A DNA stretch of 64,000 bases, from NCBI GenBank assembly GCA_964371145.1, contig CAYJKO010000001.1:62001-126000 (forward strand), written 5' to 3'. The DNA is from CAUTNA01 sp964371145 (GTDB lineage: Bacteria; Pseudomonadota; Alphaproteobacteria; Rs-D84). Below, one piece after another: positions 9,024 to 18,167 of this stretch. A program made the translations under genes and the position numbers. The notes under the pieces are model-generated. The model ran no database searches. It was not told the DNA's origin and worked only from the letters and a program-made list of their open reading frames with translations. Every line of letters begins with the position of its first letter. Within the stretch, counting starts at the first letter, position 1.

Positions 9024-10346
9024 TTATCTGTTTGTCAATTGCAATTCAATACGACGATTTTCTTGCAATGATTTGGCGTCGACGCCCAAAGATGTCGGGT
9101 GTAATTCACCAAAACCGGATGGTAATAATCTGCGTTTTGATACACCGTTCTTTGCCAATTCATCTGTAACGGCAGTTGCACGCAACAAAGACAATTCTGT
9201 ATTGTTTTTATAATTTTTATTCCCTGGTAATACAGCCGTTTTATCTGTATGACCGTCAACACGTACAATCCAATCTATATCCGTTGGAATTTTGTTTTCT
9301 AAATCTTTGATTACACTGGAAATCAATTTTAATTGTTTTTTTCCGGCATCGGATAATTTATATTCCCCGCTTTTGAATAAAATGTCGCTGGATACTATAA
9401 ATCTGTCACCGTCTGGTTGGATAGCCGCGCGATCGCCCAATGCAGTTTTTACGGATTTATAAAAAGCAGATTGATATCCGGCCACGTCTTTTAATTCCGC
9501 GATTTTATCGGTTAGTGCGCGATTTAAACGTTCTGTCATTTCAACATACTGTATTTCTTGTGCGTTTGATTTTGCCTCGGCTGCATCCAATGCATTTTGC
9601 AATTTCAAGATTTCTTCCATTAATTTTGCACGACCCGATTCCATGTCTTTTTGGATGTTGCGGCGTTCTTGTTCCAATTTTGCCGTTTCACCTTTGTTGT
9701 ATGATACTTTTTGTAATTCGGAATTAACATTAGATAAAGCGGTTTGCAGACGTGCAACAGATTCTTCCATTGTTACAATTTTATTATTATATGCATTTTG
9801 GATTTCCGATAAATCTGCATCTTTAGATTTTAATTCAGCGGTTATAATACCAATTTGTTGAGTTAATTTTGTTTTTTCGCTCTGCGTTTCATTCAACATA
9901 GCAATAATAGCCATTTTTTCAGTTTCACGATTTTGTATTTCTTGGCGTAATGAATTTTTTTCAGAATCTGTTGAATTTAATTGTTTTTCCAAAACATTTT
10001 TTTCGTTACTAATGCTGTTTAATTGTCCGCTTAACGCGTTTTTTTGTGCTTCTAATGTGGATGCTTGCGCCGCCAAGTTTTCCAATTCTGTGCGCGCCAA
10101 AATTAATAATCTTTTGGCTTCTTCGGAATCCGCGGTCATAGTATCAATTGTTTGTTTTTGAACTTCTGATTGTTTTTGCAATTGGGCAATAGTGTTCAAA
10201 CCTGTATCTTTATTAAACACGCTGGTTGTTGTCCATAAAAATACAAATACAATTAATAAAAATATTAATATGATTACAAGATTTGAAAATAAATCCACGA
10301 ATCCAGGCCAAGCGTTTGTTTTTTCGCGATATCTGATATTTAACAT
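9024..10346 (-). CDS. MotB/OmpA-like inner-membrane protein with long coiled coil
   Basis: 440 residues with GAGAGAGG upstream. An N-terminal membrane helix (about 17-42, LFSNLVIILIFLLIVFVFLW) follows a short cytoplasmic stretch. Residues about 60-280 are a Gln/Glu/Lys-rich coiled coil. The C-terminus is an OmpA-like peptidoglycan-binding domain: DILFKSGEYKLSDAG, VRVDGHTDK, LSLLRATAV, SGFGE and NRRIELQL. It lies 27 bases after a MotA/TolQ/ExbB-type gene, the arrangement of proton-driven stator pairs (MotA-MotB, TolQ-TolR). The coiled coil is much longer than in MotB, so a flagellar role is unlikely, and no flagellar genes are seen here. Energy coupling to the cell wall is the likely role. Confidence 0.88.
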   Translation of the reverse strand: MLNIRYREKTNAWPGFVDLFSNLVIILIFLLIVFVFLWTTTSVFNKDTGLNTIAQLQKQSEVQKQTIDTMTADSEEAKRLLILARTELENLAAQASTLEAQKNALSGQLNSISNEKNVLEKQLNSTDSEKNSLRQEIQNRETEKMAIIAMLNETQSEKTKLTQQIGIITAELKSKDADLSEIQNAYNNKIVTMEESVARLQTALSNVNSELQKVSYNKGETAKLEQERRNIQKDMESGRAKLMEEILKLQNALDAAEAKSNAQEIQYVEMTERLNRALTDKIAELKDVAGYQSAFYKSVKTALGDRAAIQPDGDRFIVSSDILFKSGEYKLSDAGKKQLKLISSVIKDLENKIPTDIDWIVRVDGHTDKTAVLPGNKNYKNNTELSLLRATAVTDELAKNGVSKRRLLPSGFGELHPTSLGVDAKSLQENRRIELQLTNR

Positions 10347-10373
10347 TTTTTTCCTCTCTCTTTTTTATTTATT

Positions 10374-11129
10374 TTATTCTTCTGCGATTTTAGAAATTGT
10401 TTTTTCTAATTTTGTAACCGCATTCGTCAATTGGTGCATTTCGTTTTCGTCAAACAATCTGGTTTTGCGTGACAAAGAATCTTCCAATGCGTATATAATA
10501 GAATTTTGTGCGCTTTGAACTTGCAGGGATAAAAATCCGACAATTATGCTGCCCGCCAATCCGAATAAAGAACTGGTAAAGGCAACCGCCATCCCAGACA
10601 GGGGTTTTGCCAAACCGGATTGCATATCTGCCAGGGCGGCTGTATTATTGAAATCTAATGCTGCGATTAATTCTGAAAAACCACCGACTGTGTTGATTAA
10701 TCCCCAAAATGTTCCCAGTAATCCTAAAAATATCAAAGTATTTGTAATGTAACGAATAGATTCACGTTGGTCTTCGAAACGAATAATGACCGATTGTAAT
10801 AAATTTTGAGCGGTAGATGCAGATAATTTGATGCCAGGTTTGCTGGATTGAAAAACAATCGCAACAGGTTTTAATATATATGGGGGCAATTTCACGTTTT
10901 TATTTTCGTAAAAATATTTTTTTAACCATGCGTATTCAGGTAACAGACGGAACATTTCTGTGAAACACAGACCGATACCAAATATTGTTACACCAATGAT
11001 AATGCCGTTTAGCCATAAATTAGTAACCGCAATATTCAAAAATTCGCGGAAAAAAACGACCACGCCAAACGCGATTAAAGTGCCAAAAAGCGCCATTCTG
11101 TTAAGATTTTTGTGAAATTGATTGTTCAT
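10374..11129 (-). CDS. MotA/TolQ/ExbB-type proton channel protein
   Basis: 251 residues from the ATG at 11129. An upstream ATG at 11156 overlaps the -10 box, so it is unlikely to be used. Several hydrophobic segments are seen: ALFGTLIAFGVVVFF, LNGIIIGVTIFGIGLC, TLIFLGLLGTFWGLINTVGG and MAVAFTSSLFGLAGSIIVGF. The GLLGTFWGL and AVAFTSSLFGL motifs are typical of the MotA/TolQ/ExbB channel core. It uses the proton gradient together with the MotB/OmpA-like partner encoded directly downstream. Both genes share one promoter. A Zorya-type defence role was considered and set aside because no nuclease or helicase genes follow. Confidence 0.88.
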   Translation of the reverse strand: MNNQFHKNLNRMALFGTLIAFGVVVFFREFLNIAVTNLWLNGIIIGVTIFGIGLCFTEMFRLLPEYAWLKKYFYENKNVKLPPYILKPVAIVFQSSKPGIKLSASTAQNLLQSVIIRFEDQRESIRYITNTLIFLGLLGTFWGLINTVGGFSELIAALDFNNTAALADMQSGLAKPLSGMAVAFTSSLFGLAGSIIVGFLSLQVQSAQNSIIYALEDSLSRKTRLFDENEMHQLTNAVTKLEKTISKIAEE

Positions 11130-11151
11130 CTCGTACCCATTTGTTTTTTTT

Positions 11152-11181
11152 ATCATAGTAAATTTTTATAAATCGTGTCAA
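11152..11181 (-). promoter_or_regulatory. Promoter of the proton channel pair
   Basis: Minus strand TTGACA (11181-11176), 18-base spacer, TATGAT (11157-11152). This placement rules out the ATG at 11156 as the translation start. Confidence 0.65.
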
Positions 11182-11196
11182 CAAAGTTTTTTTTGC

Positions 11197-11224
11197 TTGA
11201 TTTTATATATAAAACGGTCATAAT
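11197..11224 (+). promoter_or_regulatory. Promoter of rpsF-rpsR-rplI
   Basis: TTGATT (11197-11202), 16-base spacer, CATAAT (11219-11224), about 60 bases before rpsF. Confidence 0.5.
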
Positions 11225-11242
11225 ATCCTTTGTTCCTGCTGG

Positions 11243-11259
11243 CGACAATGGTGTTGTCG
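11243..11259 (+). promoter_or_regulatory. Hairpin in the rpsF leader, possible S6:S18 autoregulatory site
   Basis: A stem CGACAA/TTGTCG with loop TGGTG sits in the short mRNA leader between the promoter and rpsF. The S6:S18 complex is known to bind its own leader in many bacteria. The position fits, but I cannot confirm the consensus from sequence alone. Confidence 0.4.
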
Positions 11260-11286
11260 GCTGATATATAAACCAAAGGAAATAAA

Positions 11287-11625
11287 ATGGCTTATTATGA
11301 AAGCGTCTTGGTTTTTCGCCAGGACTTAACCGATACACAGGTTAAAGAAAAAGCGGCAAAATTTGCTGATATTATCAAAGAATTGGGCGGTGATGTTAAA
11401 TCTACAGAATTCTGGGGATTGAAAAACTTGGCCTATATTATTCGTAAAAACCGTAAAGCACACTATGTTATGATGAACGTAGAAATGGACGGTTCTCAAA
11501 TCACAGAATTGGAAAGACGTTCACGTATCGACGAAGACGTTATCCGTTTTATGAATATCCGCGTAGAAGAATTGGCAAAAGGCCCTTCTATTATGATGAA
11601 AAAAAATACAGAAGAGGTTGAATAA
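11287..11625 (+). CDS. rpsF: 30S ribosomal protein S6
   Basis: 112 residues beginning MAYYESVLVFRQDLT, with the S6 motifs FWGLKNLAYIIRKNRKAHYV and SRIDEDVIRFM. AAAGGA lies just before the ATG. S6 binds the central domain of 16S rRNA together with S18, whose gene overlaps this stop codon by one base (TAATG), so the two are translationally coupled. First gene of a three-gene ribosomal operon. Confidence 0.98.
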   Translation: MAYYESVLVFRQDLTDTQVKEKAAKFADIIKELGGDVKSTEFWGLKNLAYIIRKNRKAHYVMMNVEMDGSQITELERRSRIDEDVIRFMNIRVEELAKGPSIMMKKNTEEVE

Positions 11626-11852
11626 TGGCAGTTCGCGCAGCAATTTATCGCAAAAAATCTAACCCATTAAAGGGTAAAGTAATTGATTACAAAGATGTAA
11701 AATTATTGGGACATTATATCACAGAACGTGGTAAAATAGTACCATCTCGTATTTCTGGTGTTTCTCAAAAAGATCAACGTGCTTTGGCAACAGCTATTAA
11801 ACGTTCTCGTCATTTGGGTTTGATGCCGTTCGTACGTAATAACATCGGGTAA
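11625..11852 (+). CDS. rpsR: 30S ribosomal protein S18
   Basis: 75 residues, with the S18 core IDYKDVKLLGHYITERGKI, SRISGVSQKDQRALATAIK and RHLGLMPF. It shares one base with the rpsF stop (TAATG). S18 forms a heterodimer with S6 on the 30S platform. The family identification is unambiguous. Confidence 0.98.
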   Translation: MAVRAAIYRKKSNPLKGKVIDYKDVKLLGHYITERGKIVPSRISGVSQKDQRALATAIKRSRHLGLMPFVRNNIG

Positions 11853-11902
11853 TAAAATAAATTTGGGTTTAATCCCTAACTTTAAATTAAAAAGGACAGA
11901 TT

Positions 11903-12466
11903 ATGAAAGTAATTTTAACAGAAAAAATTAATAAATTGGGTAACATCGGTGATGTTGTAGAAGTAAAAACAGGCTATGCACGTAATTATTTGTTCCCAAA
12001 TTCAAAAGCTTTGCGTTTTTCAAAAGAAAATGCAGCTTTGTTTGATGCTAAAAAAGCAGAATTACAAGCAAAACAAGATGCAGCAAAAAAATCTGCTGAA
12101 AACTTGGTGGCTTCCGTTGAATCTGCAAAATTGCATATGATCAGACAAGCCGGCGACACAGGTCATTTGTATGGTTCCGTGTCTTCTCGCGATATCGCAC
12201 GTATGTTGTCAGACATCATCGGTGCAAAAATCGAATCCGCACAAGTTTTATTGGGCAGCCCAATTAAATCTGTTGGTACATGGGATTTGAAAATCGCATT
12301 ACACGCAGACGTTATTGTTCCTGTAAAAGTTTATGTTGCTCAAACTCAAAGCGAAATTGACGCTTTGGTTGCGGGTAAAGTATTGACTTTTGGAACAAAG
12401 AAAATTGAAGAAGAAATCGCAGAAGAAGCACCAGAAGTTGCAGAAGCTGTTGAAACAGAAGAAATT
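11903..12466 (+). CDS. rplI: 50S ribosomal protein L9, C-terminus lost in the assembly gap
   Basis: 188 codons are visible. The N-terminal domain is canonical (MKVILTEKINKLGNIGDVV, VKTGYARNYLFP), followed by the long connecting helix and the C-terminal RNA-binding domain (GHLYGSVSSRDIA). The sequence ends in a Glu/Ala-rich tail just before the N run, so the stop codon is not visible; the total length probably exceeds the usual 150 residues because of that acidic tail. AAAGGA lies before the ATG. L9 binds domain V of 23S rRNA near the L1 stalk. Confidence 0.96.
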
Positions 12467-12566
12467 NNNNNNNNNNNNNNNNNNNNNNNNNNNNNNNNNN
12501 NNNNNNNNNNNNNNNNNNNNNNNNNNNNNNNNNNNNNNNNNNNNNNNNNNNNNNNNNNNNNNNNNN
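12467..12566. other. Assembly gap (100 N)
   Basis: Exactly 100 undetermined bases, a conventional placeholder for a gap of unknown size. Open frames that run through it are artefacts. It hides the rplI stop codon and the -35 region of recO; additional genes could be missing. Confidence 0.99.
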
Positions 12567-12584
12567 ATTGAATTATTTATTTTG

Positions 12585-12590
12585 TATAAT
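12585..12590 (+). promoter_or_regulatory. -10 box of recO, leaderless start
   Basis: TATAAT is followed by only six bases before the recO ATG at 12597, with no ribosome site. The matching -35 would fall inside the N gap. Confidence 0.5.
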
Positions 12591-12596
12591 CGTTTT

Positions 12597-13250
12597 ATGA
12601 AATTGGAAACGGTCGGAATTTTAATAGATTTAAAGCCTTTTGGGGACAGGGGTGTTATAGCCAAATTTTTCACGCGGGATTATGGGTTGATGTCCGGATT
12701 GATAAAAGGTGGGTTGGCGTCAAAAAAAAATAAACCAATTATCGGGCAATATGGCGACGTTGTTTGGGGAGCGCGTTTGGATTCTCAATTGGGGGTGTTT
12801 AATTTTGCGCCTGAAAAAAATATGTCTGTTAATTTAATGATGGATAAAAATTTATTAGCCGCGATGAATTCTGTATTTTCTTTGATAAATTTATTATTGC
12901 CTGAACGTGAAAAATACGAAGAATTGTTTTTTAATACTTTGAATTTATTAATTGATTTGCCAATTGTTCTGAATAAATTGGGCGCATATATGAATTGGGA
13001 AATCGGATTATTGTCCGAATTGGGTTATGCTTTGGATTTTTCCGCGTGTTCTGGATGTGGGGTGCGGACAAATTTAACCCATCTGTCGCCAAAAACGGGG
13101 CGGGCGGTTTGCGAAAAATGCGCCGCGCCATATATCGACAGATTATACGAATTGCCCGTAAATCTGGAAATTTTAAAGAAATTTTTAATGGCGGCCTGTG
13201 TGTCCCAAGGGGTAAATTTGCCGTTTTACAGAAACGCGGTTAAATTTTAG
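12597..13250 (+). CDS. recO: DNA repair protein RecO
   Basis: 217 residues, somewhat short for RecO (about 240). The N-terminal OB fold is recognisable (ILIDLKPFGDRGVIAKFFTRDYGLMSGLIKGG), and the zinc-type cysteines CSGCG and CEKCAAPY mark the C-terminal part. RecO helps RecR load RecA onto SSB-coated single-stranded DNA in the RecF pathway. The start at 12597 is chosen because a TATAAT sits six bases upstream and this matches the family N-terminus. The longer frame through the gap is not real. The stop is TAG. Confidence 0.9.
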   Translation: MKLETVGILIDLKPFGDRGVIAKFFTRDYGLMSGLIKGGLASKKNKPIIGQYGDVVWGARLDSQLGVFNFAPEKNMSVNLMMDKNLLAAMNSVFSLINLLLPEREKYEELFFNTLNLLIDLPIVLNKLGAYMNWEIGLLSELGYALDFSACSGCGVRTNLTHLSPKTGRAVCEKCAAPYIDRLYELPVNLEILKKFLMAACVSQGVNLPFYRNAVKF

Positions 13251-13334
13251 ATTTAGATTTTTTGCGTATTTTATCCTTGCTTTGGTTTGTATCTTTTACT
13301 ATGATTAATTTGTTCAAAATAAAAGGAGAAAATT

Positions 13335-14153
13335 ATGGCTTGGACTATCTTAATATTGTTGGTTGCTGTTGCTGTATTTTTATTTAGCGGTTTTATCGCG
13401 GATAAAATTATGGGGACAAAAACATCAAACAAAAAAAATATCGTAAAATCTGCATTCGCAGCTGTTGCGGTAATCTTTATTGTGGGAACTGTTACGCCTT
13501 TGTACTTGGTAAAGGTTAATCCAGGAATCTTGCAACAAATGGTTACAGAAATGCAAAAACAAGAACAAGAAAAAACATCTAAAAACATCAGAAAATATGT
13601 TCGCGACAATGGCGACAAAATGATGGCGGATGCACCTATTATGGGTAACAAAGACGCAAGCGCTGAAAAAACAATTTATTTGTTCTCTGCACACTCTTGT
13701 GGATATTGCCGCCGTGCACACGCAGAATTAGAAAGATTGGTTGCAGATCGTGATGACGTTCGCGTTGTTTTGAAAAACTTCTCTATCCATGGTCATTTGT
13801 CTGATGCACCGGCTCGCGCTGTTATCGCGGCTAAATTGCAAGACAATGCAAAAGCAATCGCTTTGGATAAAGAATTGATGAAAGGTAAATATTATGATCA
13901 AGAAGATTTGAAAGATCAGAAAAAAGCACCAGAAATCGTAAAAAAGAACGTTTTAGAAATTGCTGAAAAAGCAGGATTGGACGTTGAAAAATTAGAAAAA
14001 GATATGACCGGTCCAGAAGTTGCTCGTGAAATGGGTCAAGTTCGTGAATTGGCACAACGTTTCGGTATCCAAGGAACACCATTCTTGATTATCGGCGACC
14101 AAGCTTTCCCAGGGGCTATCTCTTATGGCCAAATGGTTGAAGCTTTGAAATAA
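13335..14153 (+). CDS. Membrane-anchored DsbA-like thioredoxin-fold oxidoreductase
   Basis: 272 residues with two N-terminal hydrophobic segments (about 3-23 and 36-59), then a short helix and a DsbA-type thioredoxin fold. The active site is CGYC in SAHSCGYCRRAHAE; the cis-proline loop is IQGTPFLIIG, and the inserted helical domain lies between. The family exchanges disulfides in the periplasm. The many cysteine-rich secreted proteins in this window are plausible clients, though that is inference. AAAGGAG precedes the start. A bidirectional terminator separates it from convergent polA. It could equally be a DsbC/DsbG-like or Com1-like lipoprotein relative; CGYC and membrane anchoring favour the Com1/DsbA group. 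Confidence 0.88.
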   Translation: MAWTILILLVAVAVFLFSGFIADKIMGTKTSNKKNIVKSAFAAVAVIFIVGTVTPLYLVKVNPGILQQMVTEMQKQEQEKTSKNIRKYVRDNGDKMMADAPIMGNKDASAEKTIYLFSAHSCGYCRRAHAELERLVADRDDVRVVLKNFSIHGHLSDAPARAVIAAKLQDNAKAIALDKELMKGKYYDQEDLKDQKKAPEIVKKNVLEIAEKAGLDVEKLEKDMTGPEVAREMGQVRELAQRFGIQGTPFLIIGDQAFPGAISYGQMVEALK

Positions 14154-14172
14154 ATCTTATTCAAAGATAAAT

Positions 14173-14201
14173 AAAAACCGCCCCAATCGGGGCGTTTTTT
14201 T
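14173..14201. terminator. Bidirectional terminator between the DsbA-like gene and polA
   Basis: CGCCCC-AATC-GGGGCG hairpin with A-run before and T-run after; serves both convergent genes. Confidence 0.85.
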
Positions 14202-14214
14202 ATGAATTTTTTTG

Positions 14215-16962
14215 CTATTTATCCCATGACGATGATATGTTCCAATCGACCTGTAATGGGACGGATAATTTGGCTATGTTTTCCATAATCGTTTTAATAC
14301 GGTTCGCAGCATCCGTTGCATATTCTGTATCACATTCAAACACGATTTCATCGTGTACTTGCATTATCATTTTGATATATGTGTCATTTGCAAATGTTTT
14401 ATCAATTTCTATTAAAACCGCGCGCATTATGTCGGCCTCGAATCCTTGGATTGGGGCATTGACCGCGGCGCGCATTGCATATGCTCGCATACGGGGATTT
14501 TTTATGTCCGGCAATTCTATTTTACGACCCCACGGTGTTAATACATAACCGTTATCCATTGCAAACGTTTTTGTCGCATCGATATATTCTTTTATTTCGG
14601 GCAAACCCGCCATATAAGAATTTATTATGTTTTGGGCATCCGTCCGTGTCATATTTAATTGATTTGCCAAACCAAATGATGATATCCCATATATAATCGA
14701 AAAATTCACAGTCTTTGCCGCACGACGCAGGTCTTTTGATACCGGTATGTCGGATGGAATATCAAATATTTTGCGCGCGGTTTGTTCGTGAATGTCCAGA
14801 TTTTGATTAAATGTTTCTTTAAACGTTTGAATGTCTGCAAAATCCGCCAGCAATCTTAATTGAATTTGAGAATAATCCAAAGTTATCAAAGTTTTACCAG
14901 GAGACGCCACAAAACATTTTCGAATATCGGCGCCCAATTCAGTTTTAATCGGAATATTTTGTAAATTCGGATCGCGGCTGGACAGGCGGCCTGTGTTTGT
15001 GCTGGTTTGTAAATAGCTGGTGTGAATGCGTCCGTCACCGCCGATTTGCTTTGGCAATGCGTCCGCATACGTTCCCGCCAATTTCGCAATAGATCGCCAT
15101 TGTAATATATGCGCAACAACGGGATGTGAATCGGATAAATCATTCAGCGTATCTGCATCCGTTGAACGTTTTTTATTTGCCGGCAATTGTAATTCATCAA
15201 ACAAAATTGTCGCCAATTGTTTCGGGGACGCGATATTGAATTCATGACCCACAATTGCAAAAATATCCGATTCCAATTCTTTTAATTTTTTATGAAAAGC
15301 GACCGATAAATTTTGTAATTTTTCTATGTCTACCGCAACGCCATTTCTTTCAATTTTTAATAATACCGGCATTAACGGCATATCATAATTGTCATATAAT
15401 TTTTTGATATCTGGCGCCGTCATCATTTTTTCGTTAAATATTTCATATAACGCCAAACATACAACCGCGTCTTCGGCCGCATATGGGGTTGCGTTTTTTA
15501 TATCCAGATTTGCAAAATTTTTATCTTTTTCTTTTGGCGGAAATAGGGATACAAAAGATATGTTTTCGTGATGTAAATAAATTTGAGACAAATCGTCCAA
15601 ATTATGTAAATGGTTTGAACCGAACAGAGCATATGACATTAACATAGTGTCTGCGATCGGGCGAATTTTCGTCGTATCCCAATTTTCATTTTCCATAATA
15701 TGAAAATCATATTTTAAATTGTGTCCGATTTTTATTATGTTTGGATTTGTAAATATGGGCATTAATTTATCGTGAACAGTTTTCATATCCAATTGATTTG
15801 GGGCGGTGTCATCTGTCGCAAATAATTCGAACGTTGCGGATTTATGGCGAATCGGAATATATACGCCCACGCCTGTGTCGGACGCCATAGATATTCCGAC
15901 GATTTTATCCGCCATTTGATTTAAACCAGTGGTTTCGGTGTCTATTGCGATAACATTTTTTATTGTGGATAAAAATTCGTCCAATTGTTTTTCTGTGTTT
16001 ATCGTTTTGTATTCGGCATTAATTAAATCTTTTTTTTCTGTTATTTCCGTAATGTCGCACACAGATAAATTTTGTGGAATTTCTGTGACGGTTGTGGCAT
16101 TTGGTGTTATGTCACCGAATAATTTCTGGATTTTAGAAGTCAGAGAATTGCTTTCTATTTCATTTTTTACAAATGTAACGGCGGTATTCGTATTCATAAC
16201 AAAAGGCGAAATATTTAAACCCGTTAAATCGACGTCTGTTTTCAATCGCACCAATTCTTTTGATATGTACGCTTTATCGCGGTTGTCGATTAAAAGATTT
16301 TTAATGCGTTCGTTTTTTATTTTATCCAGATTTTCATATATCCCGTCCAACGTTCCAAATTCATTAATTAATTCGGCCGCCTTTTTCGGACCAATCCCCG
16401 GAACACCCGGAACGTTATCGGTCGAATCGCCCATTAAACTTTGGGTGTCGACCACCTGGTCAGGGCGAACATTAAATTTTTCTAAAACTTCGGGATAATT
16501 AATAATTTTCTCTTTCATTCCGTCATATAAACAAACGGAATCTTCGACCAATTGCATTAAATCTTTATCGCTGGTTACGATTTGAATAAATTCTGTTGAT
16601 TTATATTGGGCCGCAAGCGTTGCGATAACGTCGTCGGCCTCTACATTCGGAACACACAAAACGGGGATTCCCATTGCGCGAACAGAACCACGTACAATTT
16701 CAATTTGTTTAATCAATTCGTCCGGTGTTGCGGAACGGTTTGCTTTGTATTCTGGGTATATGTTATTTCGAAAAGTATTACGGGATGCATCAAATACGCA
16801 AACGACTTTGTCGTCTGCTTTTAATTTTGCCAAAATTGACAACAACATATTTAAAAATCCATATGCTGCATTCGTAGGCGTCCCGTCTGAACGTGTCATC
16901 GTTGCACGAACACCATAAAAAGCACGAAATAGCAACGAATTGCCGTCTATTAACATCAACAT
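14215..16962 (-). CDS. polA: DNA polymerase I
   Basis: 915 residues with all three domains. 5'-3' exonuclease/flap region: MLMLIDGNSLLFRAFYG, TSDKDLMQLV and GPKKAAELI. 3'-5' proofreading domain: VIAIDTETTGLNQMADKIVG, with the DxE motif intact. Polymerase domain: ISYLQTSTNTGRLSSR-like core, TLDYSQIQLRLLA, RRAAKTVNFSIIYG and the C-terminal VHDEIVFE. It fills gaps and removes RNA primers. The start at 16962 has AAAGG nine bases upstream; another in-frame ATG at 16956 cannot be excluded. The stop is TAG. Length is typical. Confidence 0.97.
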   Translation of the reverse strand: MLMLIDGNSLLFRAFYGVRATMTRSDGTPTNAAYGFLNMLLSILAKLKADDKVVCVFDASRNTFRNNIYPEYKANRSATPDELIKQIEIVRGSVRAMGIPVLCVPNVEADDVIATLAAQYKSTEFIQIVTSDKDLMQLVEDSVCLYDGMKEKIINYPEVLEKFNVRPDQVVDTQSLMGDSTDNVPGVPGIGPKKAAELINEFGTLDGIYENLDKIKNERIKNLLIDNRDKAYISKELVRLKTDVDLTGLNISPFVMNTNTAVTFVKNEIESNSLTSKIQKLFGDITPNATTVTEIPQNLSVCDITEITEKKDLINAEYKTINTEKQLDEFLSTIKNVIAIDTETTGLNQMADKIVGISMASDTGVGVYIPIRHKSATFELFATDDTAPNQLDMKTVHDKLMPIFTNPNIIKIGHNLKYDFHIMENENWDTTKIRPIADTMLMSYALFGSNHLHNLDDLSQIYLHHENISFVSLFPPKEKDKNFANLDIKNATPYAAEDAVVCLALYEIFNEKMMTAPDIKKLYDNYDMPLMPVLLKIERNGVAVDIEKLQNLSVAFHKKLKELESDIFAIVGHEFNIASPKQLATILFDELQLPANKKRSTDADTLNDLSDSHPVVAHILQWRSIAKLAGTYADALPKQIGGDGRIHTSYLQTSTNTGRLSSRDPNLQNIPIKTELGADIRKCFVASPGKTLITLDYSQIQLRLLADFADIQTFKETFNQNLDIHEQTARKIFDIPSDIPVSKDLRRAAKTVNFSIIYGISSFGLANQLNMTRTDAQNIINSYMAGLPEIKEYIDATKTFAMDNGYVLTPWGRKIELPDIKNPRMRAYAMRAAVNAPIQGFEADIMRAVLIEIDKTFANDTYIKMIMQVHDEIVFECDTEYATDAANRIKTIMENIAKLSVPLQVDWNISSSWDK

Positions 16963-16993
16963 ATGGATAAACCTTTTGTTTATAAATTATACA

Positions 16994-17545
16994 TTAAAAT
17001 ATATATCTGATTTTTGCGCGTAAATCCATTTGAAGCAAATCCGCACCGTCATTTGTAATCGGATCTATATAAATGTTCGCAGCGTTTCTGATGCGTCCTT
17101 CTACGTCAACGTCAAATGGAATTACCGCAACGTCAACTGTTATACCCGCCATTGCTTGGTATATAAATTTTTCAGATTCAAATTTTTGAATTCCGTAAAA
17201 TGTATCGCCTTCTATAATCAATCCTGCACCTGCGCCAATATATGGTTTAATAACAGGTGTTGGGATTTTAAAATATCCGTTAACCATAGCCGTTTGATAT
17301 TTCATCGAATCGCCATCTGTATATTCATATTCTGCGTCCGCACGGAACAGGGGAATGTCTATACCAATTAAACCAGAATAAGACGTGGTGCTTTGAGTTT
17401 GTGGAATAATTGTGTCAGAAAAAGTTGCACGGCCAATGCCATATCCCGCGCCTGCATACATATCGATTAAAATCGCATTTGCATTTGTTGCAACGCCCAT
17501 AAATCCGGCAATAAAGCAGGTGGTTAAAATTTTATTTTTTATCAT
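16994..17545 (-). CDS. Small outer-membrane beta-barrel protein
   Basis: 183 residues when started at the ATG at 17545, which gives a signal peptide MIKNKILTTCFIAGFMGVATNANA; the longer open frame to 17683 overlaps pth and the divergent promoter. The mature part alternates polar and hydrophobic residues in strands (MYAGAGYGIGRATF, VIKPYIGAGAGLII, FIYQAMAGITVDVA) and ends in the aromatic RYIF, typical of BamA-recognised barrels. It resembles the small eight-stranded opacity/OmpW-type proteins, without a firm family call. Its stop is 32 bases from the polA start. Confidence 0.75.
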   Translation of the reverse strand: MIKNKILTTCFIAGFMGVATNANAILIDMYAGAGYGIGRATFSDTIIPQTQSTTSYSGLIGIDIPLFRADAEYEYTDGDSMKYQTAMVNGYFKIPTPVIKPYIGAGAGLIIEGDTFYGIQKFESEKFIYQAMAGITVDVAVIPFDVDVEGRIRNAANIYIDPITNDGADLLQMDLRAKIRYIF

Positions 17546-17559
17546 TTGTGGTTTGCCTT

Positions 17560-17588
17560 TTGTTTTTTTGTGGTTTATATAGTATAAT
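17560..17588 (+). promoter_or_regulatory. Promoter of pth
   Basis: TTGTTT (17560-17565), 17-base spacer, TATAAT (17583-17588). The first candidate start codon is 12 bases after the -10. Confidence 0.6.
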
Positions 17589-17600
17589 ATATAAAAAAGT

Positions 17601-18167
17601 ATGGATACTATGCAAGAAAATAAACCTATTTTAATTGTTGGATTGGGTAATCCCGGATCCAAATATGAACAAACCAGACACAATATCGGATTTATGGTGT
17701 TGGATTATTTCGCGAATGAAAATAATGCCGATAAATGGAAATCTGCATTCAATGCGCAAATTACCAGTTTTGTGTCGCAAAACGGTCGCCGAGTTATTTT
17801 GGCAAAGCCTCAAACGTTTATGAACAACAGCGGTCAATCTGTTTTGGCGATTGCTAAATTTTATAAATTGGATTTAACCGATATTCTTGTCGTGCATGAT
17901 GAATTAGATATAAATTTCGGATGCGTTAAAACCAAAATCGGTGGTGGCAGCGCGGGGCACAATGGTATAAAATCAATCGATAAATTGGTCGGTCGTGATT
18001 TTATTCGTGTTCGTGTCGGTGTGTCACACCCAAGAAATTTAGGATATGACATAGATGCCGCCGATTGGGTGTTGTCACGTTTTTCAACCAAAGACATGGG
18101 TGATATGAAATCTGTAATTTCGCACGCATGCGACAGCATTGATAATTTTATAAATAATAAAAATTAA
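17601..18167 (+). CDS. pth: Peptidyl-tRNA hydrolase
   Basis: 188 residues, typical length. Diagnostic motifs are IVGLGNPGSKYEQTRHNIGF (catalytic His in TRHN), KPQTFMNNSG, VVHDELD and GGGSAGHNGIKS. The enzyme frees tRNA from prematurely released peptidyl-tRNA in the cytosol. Two starts are possible: 17601, leaving a leader of about five bases, or 17610, with GGA four bases upstream. Its stop codon overlaps that of the convergent cysteine-rich gene by three bases. Confidence 0.96.
   Translation: MDTMQENKPILIVGLGNPGSKYEQTRHNIGFMVLDYFANENNADKWKSAFNAQITSFVSQNGRRVILAKPQTFMNNSGQSVLAIAKFYKLDLTDILVVHDELDINFGCVKTKIGGGSAGHNGIKSIDKLVGRDFIRVRVGVSHPRNLGYDIDAADWVLSRFSTKDMGDMKSVISHACDSIDNFINNKN

Noticed and set aside
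9024..11129. Zorya-like defence system (ZorA/ZorB-type motor pair)
   Set aside because: The MotA/ExbB and MotB/OmpA pair fits, but no helicase or nuclease component lies beside it; neighbours are ribosomal genes and a kinase-like gene. A general envelope motor is simpler.
12390..13250. Long frame crossing the N run
   Set aside because: It joins antisense-frame rplI sequence to recO through undetermined bases and has no biological support.
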